Position numbers and translations under genes: made by a program | The notes under the pieces: model-generated | Told to the model about the DNA's origin: nothing | Databases searched by the model: none | Seen by the model: the letters and a program-made list of their open reading frames with translations, nothing else | Assembly: GCA_035948315.1 (NCBI GenBank) | Contig: DASZJG010000048.1 | Location: 248,001-312,000 of the forward strand | Length of the DNA: 64,000 nucleotides | DNA from: CAJCJE01 sp035948315 | Lineage (GTDB): Bacteria; Actinomycetota; Actinomycetes; Mycobacteriales; Pseudonocardiaceae | Direction: 5' to 3' | Shown: in pieces, positions 31,483-40,700 of the stretch | Numbering within the stretch: the stretch's first letter is position 1 | Layout of the letters: each line of letters opens with the position of its first letter

Positions 31483-34400
31483 GAGGTGCCCAGCGCGAAG
31501 ACGTGGATGGCGGGCGTGCCGGCGGCCAGCGCGCCACCGGGCGGCAGGGTCACCGACGCGATGCTCTTGCCGGAGCCGAGCGCCACGGTTTCGCTGAAGA
31601 TGTTGCCGCTGCCGCCGTAGGTCGTGTTGCCCTGTCTGTTCTGGTACGCCGAGCTGATCGCGACAGCGCCGCCGCTGGGCGGGCCGGTGGAGAACCAGTC
31701 GGGCACGCTCAGCGTGTAGCTCTGCGTGCTGCCGTCGGCGTAGGTGATCGTGCCGGATCCGGTGGCCGGGCCGTAGCTGGCCGAGACCAGGAAGCCGAGC
31801 GTGTGCGGCGAACCGGACAGGCTGATCGTCTGCCCCTCGGCGACCGTGTTGTCGTTCGTGCCGGCTGCCACGTTCGGCATGGTGAACGCGACGCCGGAGG
31901 AGTTGACCGTGGCGTTCTGGCCGGCGCCCGCGTTGCTCAGTGCGGTCGCGGAGAAGCTCGCGCCACCGCCGTCGTAGTTGCCGGGCGCGGTGTTGTTGTC
32001 CGCGGTGATGCCGACATCGTTGAAGGTGGCCGCGAGGTTCGCCGCCTTGCTGGCCGGGTCGAGGCCGATCTGCTCGCTGCCCAGATGCTTAGCTGAACTC
32101 GCTTGCGTACCGGTCACCTGGGCGTAGGCCAGCGACGTCGTCGGGTTGGACGGCTGCTCGATGAGGTAGGACGAGCCCGCGGTGACCGGGACGCCGAAGG
32201 TCGCGTTGCTGGTGGGGGAGACGATCACCGCGCCGGTCGAGCCGTTGACGACCTCGGCCTGCTGGCCGGGCCAGGGGTTGCGCACGGTCATGGTCTGCGT
32301 CGAGCCGGCCCGGATCGCGGCCGTCGTGATCGTGCCGCCCTGCACCTGAACGTCCACAGTGGAACCACCCTGGATCGCGACCGTCCCCGCGACGTCCCAG
32401 TTCGACGGCCAGGCCGGCGCGATGCGCAGCGTGCCGTCGTAGTCGGTGGCCAGGGCCTCGTCCAGCGCGGTGGCGACCTCGGAGGACTGCTCAATGTAGG
32501 GCTCGTCGCCGGGCGTGCCGTTGAACAGGTTCGCCAGGCCGCTGATGTACGCCTGGTAGTGCTCGGTGATCGTGGTCAGATCGCTGGCCACCTGGGACGA
32601 CATGTCCAGCCGGGCCGCGTCGACCGCGTCCCAGCTCCAGTCCGGGTTGTTCTGGTTGGGCCGGGAGTTGTAGGTCCGGTCAGCCAGCGCGGTCAGGTTG
32701 TCGCCGTTCACGACGGTGTTGTCGGTGATGTCGTTGTAGGGCCAGACGGGTTCCAGGCCGATGTTCTCGCCGTTGCGGAGCTGGGCGGCGGGCTGGAAGG
32801 AGTCGGCGATGACGTCGCTGCCCTGACTGTCGGCCGAGGGCGGCAGCAGCTGTTGTTTGGTGGCCGCGTCGGTGCGGGCGTAGGGCTCGATCTGGCCGAG
32901 CGCGGTGCGCAACTGCGAGACCAGCGACGAGTCGGTGTTCAGGGTGGTCGCCGCGCCGATCGTGGCCGAGAACAGGGCTTGGTCGGCGGCGAGGTCGGTG
33001 GTCGGATCGGGTACCGCCCACTGGGTTTCGTGCGCGTTCGCGGTGGCGTGTAGGTAGCCGTCCGAGCCGACGCTCTGCTCGTTGAGCAGGAAGGTCGCGG
33101 TCTGCTGGAGCAGCGGGTAGTAGTGCTGGAGGAAGCCGCGGTCGCCGGTGTCCTGGTACTGCTGCCAGATCCACAGCGCGATCTCCGCGCCGCTGGTCAG
33201 CGTTTCGGCGTTGTAGCTGGGGCTGGAGGCCAGCGCGCAGGACGCGTTCTGCGTGTTGTTGCCGCCGTTGTAGTAGCCGTTTCCGTTGAACCGCATGGTT
33301 TCCGGGATGCACGCGCCGGGCTTCCCGCCCATCTGCGCGCTGGTCCAGGACTGGATGGCGGGCAGGTCGTTCAGGTACATGTCGAAGATTGGCTGGTTGA
33401 GCGCGACGTTGCCGGAAGAGATGTTCGCGGCGACCTGTCCGCGCAGGTTCCAGAACCAGTAGCCGGCCGGGTACCAGTCCTGCTGGTCCTGGTCGTAGGC
33501 GAACATGTTCGCCACGCCCGCCTGGCTGCCCGGGTAGGCGCCCGCGCGCATGGTCGCGGCTTCGGCGTAGAGGTAGATGGTGCGCAGGTTCTCCAGGTAC
33601 TGCGCGGTGCCGTCGCCGGAGTTCATCTCGATCAGGCCGCTGTGCGCCCAGTAGGTGTTCCACCAGCCCGACTGGGTGCCCAGCAGCGACGAGGAGGACG
33701 CGGTGGTGTCGCCGCCGATCAGGTTCGCGGCGGTGCTGGTGGGGTCGCCGCCGGTCCAGGACGGGGACGCGACGATGACCCGGTAGGAGCCGTCCGGGTT
33801 GGGGTTGAACGAGACCTGCACCTGCTCGGAGTTGACCACCGACGCGGACACGTTCGCCCCGCCGGCGGTGATCGCGGCCATGGCGCCGAAGGTCTGGCCG
33901 GAGTTGCCGCTCTGCTGGTTGTCTACCCAGGTTTGGGCGAGGCTGCCGATCGCGCCGGACGCGGCGGTCGCCGGGGTGCGGCCGTTCCACAGGTTCAGGG
34001 TCGCGGTCTGCCGGGTGCCGGGGTTGGCGCCGGTGACGTCGACGACGAGTTCGTCTTTGCCGGCCGGGACCCAGGCGTGCAGGGTGAGGCCGCCGCCGGA
34101 CTCGGTGAGCACGCCGTTGTAGAGGTCGAGGGTGCCGGTGAAGTCGCTGGCCGAGGTCAGTGCGGTGAGGCCGGGGATCTGGACTTGGCCGGGGGAGAGG
34201 CGGTTGGGCATGGTGTCGCTGCGGTTGAGTTGCGCGGTGAATCCGTTGGCGGCCCACGCGGCGACGCCGAGCGAACCGTTGCCCAGTGGCAGGGACTGCG
34301 CGTTGACCGTGTTGGGCTGGCCGAGCACGACGTCCGAGCGGGAGACCACGCCGCCGGTGTTCTCGTTGAACGTGCCGTTGTGCCACGCTGTGGTGAGCGT

Positions 34401-34502
34401 CGCGGCCGGTGCGCCACCCGCGGAGCCGGTGCCCAACGCGGTCAGCGCCAGCGCGGTGCTGGCGAGCAGAACGAGGAACGGTCGCAGCCGTCGAACGGAC
34501 AT
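31479..34502 (-). CDS. Secreted GH95-like glycoside hydrolase
   Basis: A 1007-residue exported protein, signal ending near residue 32 (GGAPAATL), start supported by GGGAGGAC. The N-terminal beta domain opens with SLPLGNGSLGVAAWAANGF, typical of GH95-type alpha-fucosidases and related GH95-like enzymes. The middle (about 320-680) is an (alpha/alpha)6 barrel: DQQDWYPAGYWFWNLRGQ, IPETMRFNGNGYYNG, ANAHETQWAVPDP. A beta-sandwich tail (about 800-1007) may bind carbohydrate. Catalytic acids cannot be assigned by eye. It is translationally coupled to the SGNH esterase, a common pairing for trimming acylated plant glycans. Confidence 0.8.
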   Translation of the reverse strand: MSVRRLRPFLVLLASTALALTALGTGSAGGAPAATLTTAWHNGTFNENTGGVVSRSDVVLGQPNTVNAQSLPLGNGSLGVAAWAANGFTAQLNRSDTMPNRLSPGQVQIPGLTALTSASDFTGTLDLYNGVLTESGGGLTLHAWVPAGKDELVVDVTGANPGTRQTATLNLWNGRTPATAASGAIGSLAQTWVDNQQSGNSGQTFGAMAAITAGGANVSASVVNSEQVQVSFNPNPDGSYRVIVASPSWTGGDPTSTAANLIGGDTTASSSSLLGTQSGWWNTYWAHSGLIEMNSGDGTAQYLENLRTIYLYAEAATMRAGAYPGSQAGVANMFAYDQDQQDWYPAGYWFWNLRGQVAANISSGNVALNQPIFDMYLNDLPAIQSWTSAQMGGKPGACIPETMRFNGNGYYNGGNNTQNASCALASSPSYNAETLTSGAEIALWIWQQYQDTGDRGFLQHYYPLLQQTATFLLNEQSVGSDGYLHATANAHETQWAVPDPTTDLAADQALFSATIGAATTLNTDSSLVSQLRTALGQIEPYARTDAATKQQLLPPSADSQGSDVIADSFQPAAQLRNGENIGLEPVWPYNDITDNTVVNGDNLTALADRTYNSRPNQNNPDWSWDAVDAARLDMSSQVASDLTTITEHYQAYISGLANLFNGTPGDEPYIEQSSEVATALDEALATDYDGTLRIAPAWPSNWDVAGTVAIQGGSTVDVQVQGGTITTAAIRAGSTQTMTVRNPWPGQQAEVVNGSTGAVIVSPTSNATFGVPVTAGSSYLIEQPSNPTTSLAYAQVTGTQASSAKHLGSEQIGLDPASKAANLAATFNDVGITADNNTAPGNYDGGGASFSATALSNAGAGQNATVNSSGVAFTMPNVAAGTNDNTVAEGQTISLSGSPHTLGFLVSASYGPATGSGTITYADGSTQSYTLSVPDWFSTGPPSGGAVAISSAYQNRQGNTTYGGSGNIFSETVALGSGKSIASVTLPPGGALAAGTPAIHVFALGTS

Positions 34503-34691
34503 CGGTGTCCTCCCGGACGCGTCATTGCGTCATGTGACGAAACATCACACCTAAGACCTCGGATGGTTTTGTAGCGGAGTGTCGACACGCTGTCCAGGCC
34601 GGCAACATCAAGCCGGAGTGATGGGATCTCTGTCCTGCCGAACTTCGCAGGTCACGCGCGATTCCAAGAATCTGCTCGAATTTTTCACGTA
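34503..34691. other. Intergenic region upstream of the GH95-like gene
   Basis: 189 bp between the end of the amidohydrolase gene and the start of the GH95-like gene, AT-richer than average and presumably holding the promoter of the GH95-SGNH operon. It contains a 10-bp palindrome GTGTCGACAC (34579-34588) and CGTCA-TG-TGACG near 34525. No gene or terminator is evident. Confidence 0.5.
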
Positions 34692-36341
34692 TTAGTCCAT
34701 GTCTTGCGGACACCGCTGGTACGTGAGCGTTCCGTCGACCGCGGTGAGCGCGGGCCGCAGCGTGAGCAGGTCGTCGACCGGGCAGGTCAGCGGATCCGCG
34801 CGGTAGGCGACGAAGTCGGCGGGCGCGCCGCGCCGCAGCGGCGAGCCGGCGTACTGGCCGAGGAACTCGGCCCCGGCGACCGTGTACAGGCGCAGCGCCT
34901 CGGCCCTGCTGATCGCGTGCTCCGCGCCGAGCACGCCGAACGGGGTCGAGCGGGTCGTCATGCCGTGCACGCCGGCCAGCGGATCGACCGGGCCGATGGG
35001 GTGGTCGGTGCCCGCGCTGACCCGGACGCCCGCGTCGAGCAGTTCGCGCAACGGCATCAGGTCGCCGGCCCGCTGCCGGCCGAACGCCTCGACGAACGGT
35101 TCGGCGAGCCCCGCGACGAGAGCCTGCTGCGCGGTGATGTGCACGCCGAGCGCCCTCGCCCTGGCGATCTGGTCCGGCCGGATCAGGCCGCCGTGCTCGA
35201 CGACCAGCAGGTCCGGCTCCAGCGGACCCTCGCGCTCGATCACCAGGCCGATGGCGTCGAGCAGCACGCCGACCGCGCGGTCACCGAAGGCGTGCGTGCC
35301 GACCGGCCAGCCGCGCCGCGCGCAGATCGCGAGCGCCTCGGCCAGTTCGGCGGTCTCCCACATGAGTTCGCCGTAGTAGTCCGGCCGGTTGGGGTAGGGC
35401 TCGGTGAACGCGGCCGCCTCCGCGCCGCCGTCCAGCACGAACTTCAGGCCCCACAGCCGCAGCAGTCCGTTGCCGGCGCCCGGCGTGATGCCCCGGTCCT
35501 CCAGACCGTCCAAATAGGACGTGATCGAGCCTGCTGCCGCGATGGTCGCGGGCGTTGACATGATCATCGGCAGGCTGCGCACCCGGAACCGGCCATCGGC
35601 CGCGACCTTGGTGGCCACCTGCCACTCCGCCGGCCCGACCGCGGGATCGCGGACCGTCCCGATGCCGTGCGACGCGAAGATCTCCGACGTCGTCGCCAGG
35701 GCGTCGGCGACCACGTCAGGCGGGGTCGGCGGCAGCACTGCCAGCACGGGCGCCATCGCCAGATCCTGCAACCAGCCGGTCGGGTTGCCGGCGGCGTCGC
35801 GGAAGACGACCCCGCCAGGTGCGTCCGGGGTATCCCGGTCGATCCCGGCCATGTGCAGGCCGAGCGAGTTGACCACGCCGTTGTGACCACCCCGCAGCAC
35901 CAGCACCGGATGGTCGATTGTCGCCCGGTCCAGCTCCGGGGCGGTCGGCAGTCGCCGCTCCGCCAACTGGTATTCGTGCCAGTTGGCGGCCGTGACGATC
36001 CACTGGCCGGCCGGGGTGTCGGCGGCGCGCAGGCGGATCGCGTCGATCAGGTCCGCGATCGTCCGCGCGTCCTGTGTCCGCACCCCGAACACCGAGCGGG
36101 CGGCGAGGGTGAGATGGCAGTGCGTGTCGACGAAGGCGGGCAGCACGACCAGTTCCGGATCGTCGATCACCCTGGTGTCCGGCCCGGTCCACGCGCGCAG
36201 CAGGTCGGCCTCGTTGTCGCGGCCCGAGCACGCGACAATGCTGCCCTCCCGCACCGCGAACGCGGTCGGTCCGGCCGCGCCGTCGAAGGTGTGCACGGTT
36301 CCGGCGCGCACCACCAGATCAGCCGTTTCGTCCCTGTTCAT
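34692..36341 (-). CDS. YtcJ-like metal-dependent amidohydrolase
   Basis: A 549-residue amidohydrolase-3 type protein. ATG 36341 was chosen (MNRDETADLVVRAGTVHTFDG), eight bases after the acyl-CoA ligase stop. Features: beta-sandwich start, metal pair in DTHCHL, HGIGTVRD, the Lys-bearing strand LKFVLDGGAEA, VGTHAFGDRA, VVEHGGLI and SAGTDHPIGPVDP near the end. Members hydrolyse amides, formamides or carbamates. As last gene of the hmgA operon it may act on an N-acyl or ring-cleaved aromatic compound, but substrate is unknown. Confidence 0.87.
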   Translation of the reverse strand: MNRDETADLVVRAGTVHTFDGAAGPTAFAVREGSIVACSGRDNEADLLRAWTGPDTRVIDDPELVVLPAFVDTHCHLTLAARSVFGVRTQDARTIADLIDAIRLRAADTPAGQWIVTAANWHEYQLAERRLPTAPELDRATIDHPVLVLRGGHNGVVNSLGLHMAGIDRDTPDAPGGVVFRDAAGNPTGWLQDLAMAPVLAVLPPTPPDVVADALATTSEIFASHGIGTVRDPAVGPAEWQVATKVAADGRFRVRSLPMIMSTPATIAAAGSITSYLDGLEDRGITPGAGNGLLRLWGLKFVLDGGAEAAAFTEPYPNRPDYYGELMWETAELAEALAICARRGWPVGTHAFGDRAVGVLLDAIGLVIEREGPLEPDLLVVEHGGLIRPDQIARARALGVHITAQQALVAGLAEPFVEAFGRQRAGDLMPLRELLDAGVRVSAGTDHPIGPVDPLAGVHGMTTRSTPFGVLGAEHAISRAEALRLYTVAGAEFLGQYAGSPLRRGAPADFVAYRADPLTCPVDDLLTLRPALTAVDGTLTYQRCPQDMD

Positions 36342-36349
36342 GGTGGCGA

Positions 36350-37987
36350 TCAGCCCTGGATGCGATTCACGTGGCCGGACCATTCCTTCTCGCGCAGCTC
36401 GAACTTCTGGATCTTCCCGGTCGACGTCTTCGGCAGGGCCTCGACGAACTCGACCTCGCGCGGTGTCTTGTAACGCGCGATCTTCGACCGGACGTGGTCG
36501 AGGATCTCCTCCTCGGTCGCGGTGTGTCCGGGCCGCAGGATCACGAACGCCTTGGGCCGCTCGCCCCAGGTGTCGTCCGGCACGCCGATCACCGCGGCCT
36601 CCAGCACCGCGGCATGCGACACGACCGCCTGCTCGACCTCGACCGTCGAGATGTTCTCGCCGCCCGAGACGACCACGTCCTTGGCGCGGTCGCGCAGTTC
36701 GACGTAGCCGTCCGGATGCATGACGCCGAGGTCGCCGGAGTGGAACCAGCCGCCCGCGAACGCGGCCGCGGTTGCCTCGGGATCGCGGAAGTAGCCCTTC
36801 ATCACGTTGTTGCCACGCATCACGATCTCGCCCATGGTCGCGCCGTCGGCCGGCACGTCGACGAGTTCGTCGGGATCGTCGGTGTCGGTGCGCACCACGC
36901 GCAGCCGCTCCGCCTGGATCATGCCGACGCCCTGGCGGGCCAGCAGTCGTGCCCGGGTCTCCCCGTCGACATCGGCCCACTCGGTCTGCCACTGGCAGAC
37001 CGAGTACGGGCCGTACGTCTCGGTCAGGCCGTAGACGTGCACGAGACCGAAACCCATCCGCTCGGCCTGGGCGATCATGGTCGGGCTGGGCGGCGCGCCC
37101 GCTGTGGTGACGAGCAGCGGACGGTCCAGCGGATGCGCCTGCTCGGCGTTCATGATCGTGGTGACCACGGTCGGCGCGCCGTTGAGGTGCGTGATGCCGT
37201 GCCGGTCGAACAGCTGCCAGACCACCTCGCCGCGCACCTCGCGCAGGCAGACCTGGGTACCGCCGGCCGCGAGCAGCGCCCACGCGGTGCACCAGCCGTT
37301 GCAGTGGAACATCGGCAACGTCCACAGGTAGACGCTGCGCTCATCGTGCCGCGAGTGGTAGATCTCGCCGAGCGCGTTGAGGTAGGCGCCGCGATGCGTG
37401 TACATCACGCCCTTCGGGCGGCCGGTCGTGCCGGAGGTGTAGTTGATCGAGATCGTCGCGTTCTCGTCCGCGACCGACCACGGCAACTCGCCCGAATCAC
37501 CCGCGCCGGCCAGCAACGTCGCCAGGCTCGTCGAGCCCGGGATCGTCACCTCGGGAGCGGGCCCGAGCGGATCGAGGGCGACCACGATCGATTCGACGGT
37601 GTCCAGTTCGGCCGCGACCGGTGCCACGGTCGCCGCGAGCACCCCGTCGACCACCAGCAGCTTCGCCTGGCTGTGGTCGCAGATGTAGCGGACCTCCGCG
37701 GGCGCCAGTCGCGTGTTCACCGCGACCAGCACCGCGCCGGCCAGCGGCACCGCGAACGTGGCGATCAGCATCTCCGGCACGTTCGGCATCAGGTACGCGA
37801 CCCGGTCGCCAGGCCCGACGCCTGCCGCACGCAGGGCGCGGGCGCGTTGCTGGACGGCGGCCGCGAACTCGCGGAAGGTCAGCGTGGTGTCGCCGTACCG
37901 GACCGCGATCCGGTCCGGGAACACCTCCGCCGACCTTTGTACGAAGGACAACGGCGTCAGTTCCGTGAGCCACGATTCCATCAGCAT
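36350..37987 (-). CDS. Acyl-CoA synthetase / AMP-dependent ligase
   Basis: A 545-residue member of the ANL superfamily. ATG 37987 overlaps the hmgA stop by one base (TGATG); a second ATG is two codons on. Motifs: phosphate loop YTSGTTGRPKGVMY, adenine motif VYGLTETYGPYSV, hinge region WFHSGDLGVMHPDGYVEL, and the catalytic Lys near the end in LPKTSTGKIQK. It activates a carboxylic acid to its CoA thioester via an adenylate. In this operon the natural substrate would be an aromatic or short/medium-chain acid. It resembles fatty-acyl rather than phenylacetate ligases. Confidence 0.92.
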   Translation of the reverse strand: MLMESWLTELTPLSFVQRSAEVFPDRIAVRYGDTTLTFREFAAAVQQRARALRAAGVGPGDRVAYLMPNVPEMLIATFAVPLAGAVLVAVNTRLAPAEVRYICDHSQAKLLVVDGVLAATVAPVAAELDTVESIVVALDPLGPAPEVTIPGSTSLATLLAGAGDSGELPWSVADENATISINYTSGTTGRPKGVMYTHRGAYLNALGEIYHSRHDERSVYLWTLPMFHCNGWCTAWALLAAGGTQVCLREVRGEVVWQLFDRHGITHLNGAPTVVTTIMNAEQAHPLDRPLLVTTAGAPPSPTMIAQAERMGFGLVHVYGLTETYGPYSVCQWQTEWADVDGETRARLLARQGVGMIQAERLRVVRTDTDDPDELVDVPADGATMGEIVMRGNNVMKGYFRDPEATAAAFAGGWFHSGDLGVMHPDGYVELRDRAKDVVVSGGENISTVEVEQAVVSHAAVLEAAVIGVPDDTWGERPKAFVILRPGHTATEEEILDHVRSKIARYKTPREVEFVEALPKTSTGKIQKFELREKEWSGHVNRIQG

Positions 37988-39288
37988 CACCCGTCCGTCG
38001 GTGGCTGGAACCGCTTTTCCAGCCCGTGCCAGCAGTCCGCGTAGTCTTCCTGCAACCCGGGCAGCCGTGCAGCGTAGTCGGACACGCGCTGCGGATACCG
38101 GGTTTCGAACATGAACGCCATTGTTCCGTCGAGCCGCTGCGGTGCCAGGTCCACGGTGCTCGCGTCCTGGAACGCCTCGGCGTCCGGGCCGTGCGGCGTC
38201 ATGGAGTTGTGCAGGCTGAAGCCGCCGGGCACGAAACCGTGCGGCTTCGCGTCGTAGGCGCCGTAGACCAGTCCCATGAACTCGGACATGACGTTCATGT
38301 GGTACCAGGGCGGGCGAAACGTGTCCTCCGCGACCAGCCAGCGGTCCGGGAAGATCACGAAGTCGACGTTGGCCGTGCCCGGCGTTTCCAGTGCCGAGGT
38401 GAGCACCGTGAAGATCGACGGGTCGGCATGGTCGAACAGGGTCGGGCCGACAGGGGAGAAGCGGCGCAGGTCGTACTTGTACGGCGCGTAGTTCCCGTGC
38501 CAGGCCACCACGTCCAGCGGCGAATGGTCGAGTTCGGTGCGCCACAGCGCGCCGCCCCAGCGCACGTACAGCCGGGACGCGACGTTGTCGCGGTCCTCGT
38601 AGGCGGCCACGGGGGTGAGGAAGTCACGCGGGTTGGCCAGGCAGTTCGCGCCGATCGGCCCGCGCTCGGGGAGGGTGAACGGGTTGCCGTAGTTCTCGCA
38701 GAGGTATCCGCGCGCGGGCCCGTCGCGCAGTTCGACCCGGAACTTCACGCCGCGCGGAATCACCGCGATCTCGCCCGGTTCTACGTCGATGATGCCGAAC
38801 TCGGTCCAGAACCGGACATCGCCGTGTTCCGGCACGAACAGCAGTTCGCCGTCCGCGTCGTAGCAGTAGTCGTCCACCATGGACGCGGTGATCAGGTAGA
38901 GGTGGGCGGCCATCCCGGTGTGGGTGGCGACGTCGCCCGCCGTGGTGATGGTGGCGACGCCGGCCACGAACGACCGCTGTTCGGACGGGATCGGCACCGG
39001 GTCCCAGCGCTGCTGGCCGATCGGCAGGACGTGCTCGCGGTTGGGCGCGCTGAGCCAGTGGCCCTCGTCGACGCGCTCGAACCGGCCGGAGTGCAGCACC
39101 GAGGGCCGGATCCGATATAGCCAGGATCGCTTGTTGGTGGCCCGGGGCGCCGTGAACGGCGAGCCGCTCAACTGTTCCGCGTACAGGCCGTACGCCACCC
39201 GCTGGGGCGAGTTGCGGCCCACCGGCAGCGCCCCCGCGATCGCCTCGGTCTCGAAGCCGTTGCCGAATCCGGACTGGTATCCGGGCAT
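37987..39288 (-). CDS. hmgA: Homogentisate 1,2-dioxygenase
   Basis: A 433-residue protein recognisable from its first residues (PGYQSGFGNGFETEAI) and LPVGRNSPQ. Homogentisate dioxygenase opens the ring of homogentisate with O2 to maleylacetoacetate, the central step of tyrosine and phenylalanine breakdown. Iron ligands fit PPWYHMNVMSEFMGLVYG (His and Glu) and SLHNSMTPHGPDAEAF (His). Length equals the family norm. The start has GGAGG. The usual partners, maleylacetoacetate isomerase and fumarylacetoacetase, are absent from the window; instead the gene sits between an OYE-like reductase and an acyl-CoA ligase. Confidence 0.96.
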   Translation of the reverse strand: MPGYQSGFGNGFETEAIAGALPVGRNSPQRVAYGLYAEQLSGSPFTAPRATNKRSWLYRIRPSVLHSGRFERVDEGHWLSAPNREHVLPIGQQRWDPVPIPSEQRSFVAGVATITTAGDVATHTGMAAHLYLITASMVDDYCYDADGELLFVPEHGDVRFWTEFGIIDVEPGEIAVIPRGVKFRVELRDGPARGYLCENYGNPFTLPERGPIGANCLANPRDFLTPVAAYEDRDNVASRLYVRWGGALWRTELDHSPLDVVAWHGNYAPYKYDLRRFSPVGPTLFDHADPSIFTVLTSALETPGTANVDFVIFPDRWLVAEDTFRPPWYHMNVMSEFMGLVYGAYDAKPHGFVPGGFSLHNSMTPHGPDAEAFQDASTVDLAPQRLDGTMAFMFETRYPQRVSDYAARLPGLQEDYADCWHGLEKRFQPPTDG

Positions 39289-39353
39289 GAAACCTCCTCG
39301 CGGTGCCGTCGCACACCGACTCTAGGAGAAGGCCCCTGCCCGGAGCCGCATCT

Positions 39354-40613
39354 TCAGCCGACCGAGGCTGCCGCGCCGTCTCGCTGCTGGGCCAGCCAGG
39401 CGCGATACCGGCGCGCCGCGCGACGCTCCGCGAGTTGGTCGCAGGCCAGGGCGGGCGCCGGGCGCGTGCTCGGTTTCGGCTCGGCGCCGCGCACGATCCG
39501 GCGCATCTGCTTGCGCACCAACGCCATGCTGGCCGCGGACGCCAGCAGCTTGTCCGACCAGGACACCGCCCGCAGCGGCGCGTTCGTCTCGCCGCCCGCG
39601 CGCCACCGGTTCGGCAGGTCGGGCGTGACCGCGAACGCGGTGGCCATGCCGACCAGTTCGACGCCCGCCGCCAACACCCGCTCGGCGCTCTCGCGCCGTG
39701 TGACGCCACCGGTCAACATCAGCGGCAGCGGGCTGGCCGTGACCAGATCCGTTGCCAGGTCGAGGAAGTACGCCTCCCGGGCCAGCGTCCGCGCGTCGGT
39801 CGGGCGGCCGCTCATCGCCGGGCTCTCGTAGCTGCCGCCGGACAACTCGACCAGGTCGACGCCGAGCGGCGCCAGCATCTCGATCACCCGGCGCGCGTCG
39901 TCGGCGTCGAACCCGCCGCGCTGGAAGTCGGCCGAGTTCAGCTTCACCGCGACCGTGAACGAGGGCGACACCTCGGCGCGCACCGCCCGCACGGTGTCCA
40001 GCAGCAGCCGCGCCCGGTTCTCCAGCGAGCCGCCCCACTCATCCGTCCGCCGGTTGGCCAACGGCGACAGGAACGAGGAGAGCAGATAGCCGTGCGCGCC
40101 ATGGATCTCCACGCCGTCGAAGCCTGCCTCCTCGGCCCGCGAAGCCGTGACCACGAAGCGCCGCACGGTGTCCGCGATCTGCTCGGCGGTCATCGCGACC
40201 GGGCGGCCGAACCGCTTGGAGTGCCGGCCCAGGTCGACCCCGATCGCGGACGGCCCCCACACGACGCCCGGCTGGCCAGCCGGCACCTGCCGGCCGGGAT
40301 GGCTGATCTGCATCCACATGGCCGCGCCGTCCGCCTTCCCGGCCGCCGCCCACGCGCGGAACGGTTCGAGCGGCGCGCGCTCGTCGAGCACGACACCGCC
40401 GGGGCCGGTCACCGCCTGCGCGTGCACCATGACGTTGCCGGTGATCAGCAGTCCCGCGCCGCCCGCACCCCAGCGCCGGTACAGCGTGATCAGTCGCTGG
40501 TCGGGCGCTTGCGCACGACCAGCCATGCCTTCCTCCATCGCAGCCTTGGCGATCCGGTTGCGCAGCGTCGAGCCGGACCGCAGCGTCAGCGGCGTGAACA
40601 GGTCGGTCGTCAT
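39354..40613 (-). CDS. OYE-like NADH:flavin oxidoreductase
   Basis: A 419-residue FMN-dependent TIM-barrel enzyme of the old yellow enzyme / NADH oxidase family. ATG 40613 was preferred over GTG 40625 because GAGGTGG lies eight bases upstream. Motifs: AKAAMEEGMAGRAQAPDQR at the start, HGAHGYLLSSFLSPLANRR in the middle and TGGVTRRESAERVL in the phosphate loop. It has no 4Fe-4S cysteine cluster, so it is a single-domain ene-reductase/dehydrogenase. First gene of the operon with hmgA; it may reduce an unsaturated aromatic-derived intermediate before ring opening. Confidence 0.9.
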   Translation of the reverse strand: MTTDLFTPLTLRSGSTLRNRIAKAAMEEGMAGRAQAPDQRLITLYRRWGAGGAGLLITGNVMVHAQAVTGPGGVVLDERAPLEPFRAWAAAGKADGAAMWMQISHPGRQVPAGQPGVVWGPSAIGVDLGRHSKRFGRPVAMTAEQIADTVRRFVVTASRAEEAGFDGVEIHGAHGYLLSSFLSPLANRRTDEWGGSLENRARLLLDTVRAVRAEVSPSFTVAVKLNSADFQRGGFDADDARRVIEMLAPLGVDLVELSGGSYESPAMSGRPTDARTLAREAYFLDLATDLVTASPLPLMLTGGVTRRESAERVLAAGVELVGMATAFAVTPDLPNRWRAGGETNAPLRAVSWSDKLLASAASMALVRKQMRRIVRGAEPKPSTRPAPALACDQLAERRAARRYRAWLAQQRDGAAASVG

Positions 40614-40640
40614 CGACGGGACCACCTCTCGGACGTTAGG

Positions 40641-40688
40641 ATGTTGACGACGCTTACATTAGGCGAATGATGTAAGCACCGTCAACAT
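40641..40688. promoter_or_regulatory. Long inverted repeat between TetR gene and hmgA operon
   Basis: A 19-base arm (40641-40659, ATGTTGACGACGCTTACAT) and a second arm (40670-40688) match as an inverted repeat at 17 of 19 positions, separated by 10 bases. It fills the 80-bp space between the divergent TetR gene and the OYE-hmgA operon, so one site can control both. Likely bound by the adjacent TetR. The first-arm sequence itself resembles an imperfect TetR half-palindrome, which suits two cooperating dimers. Confidence 0.85.
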
Positions 40689-40700
40689 TTGAGGATGGTC

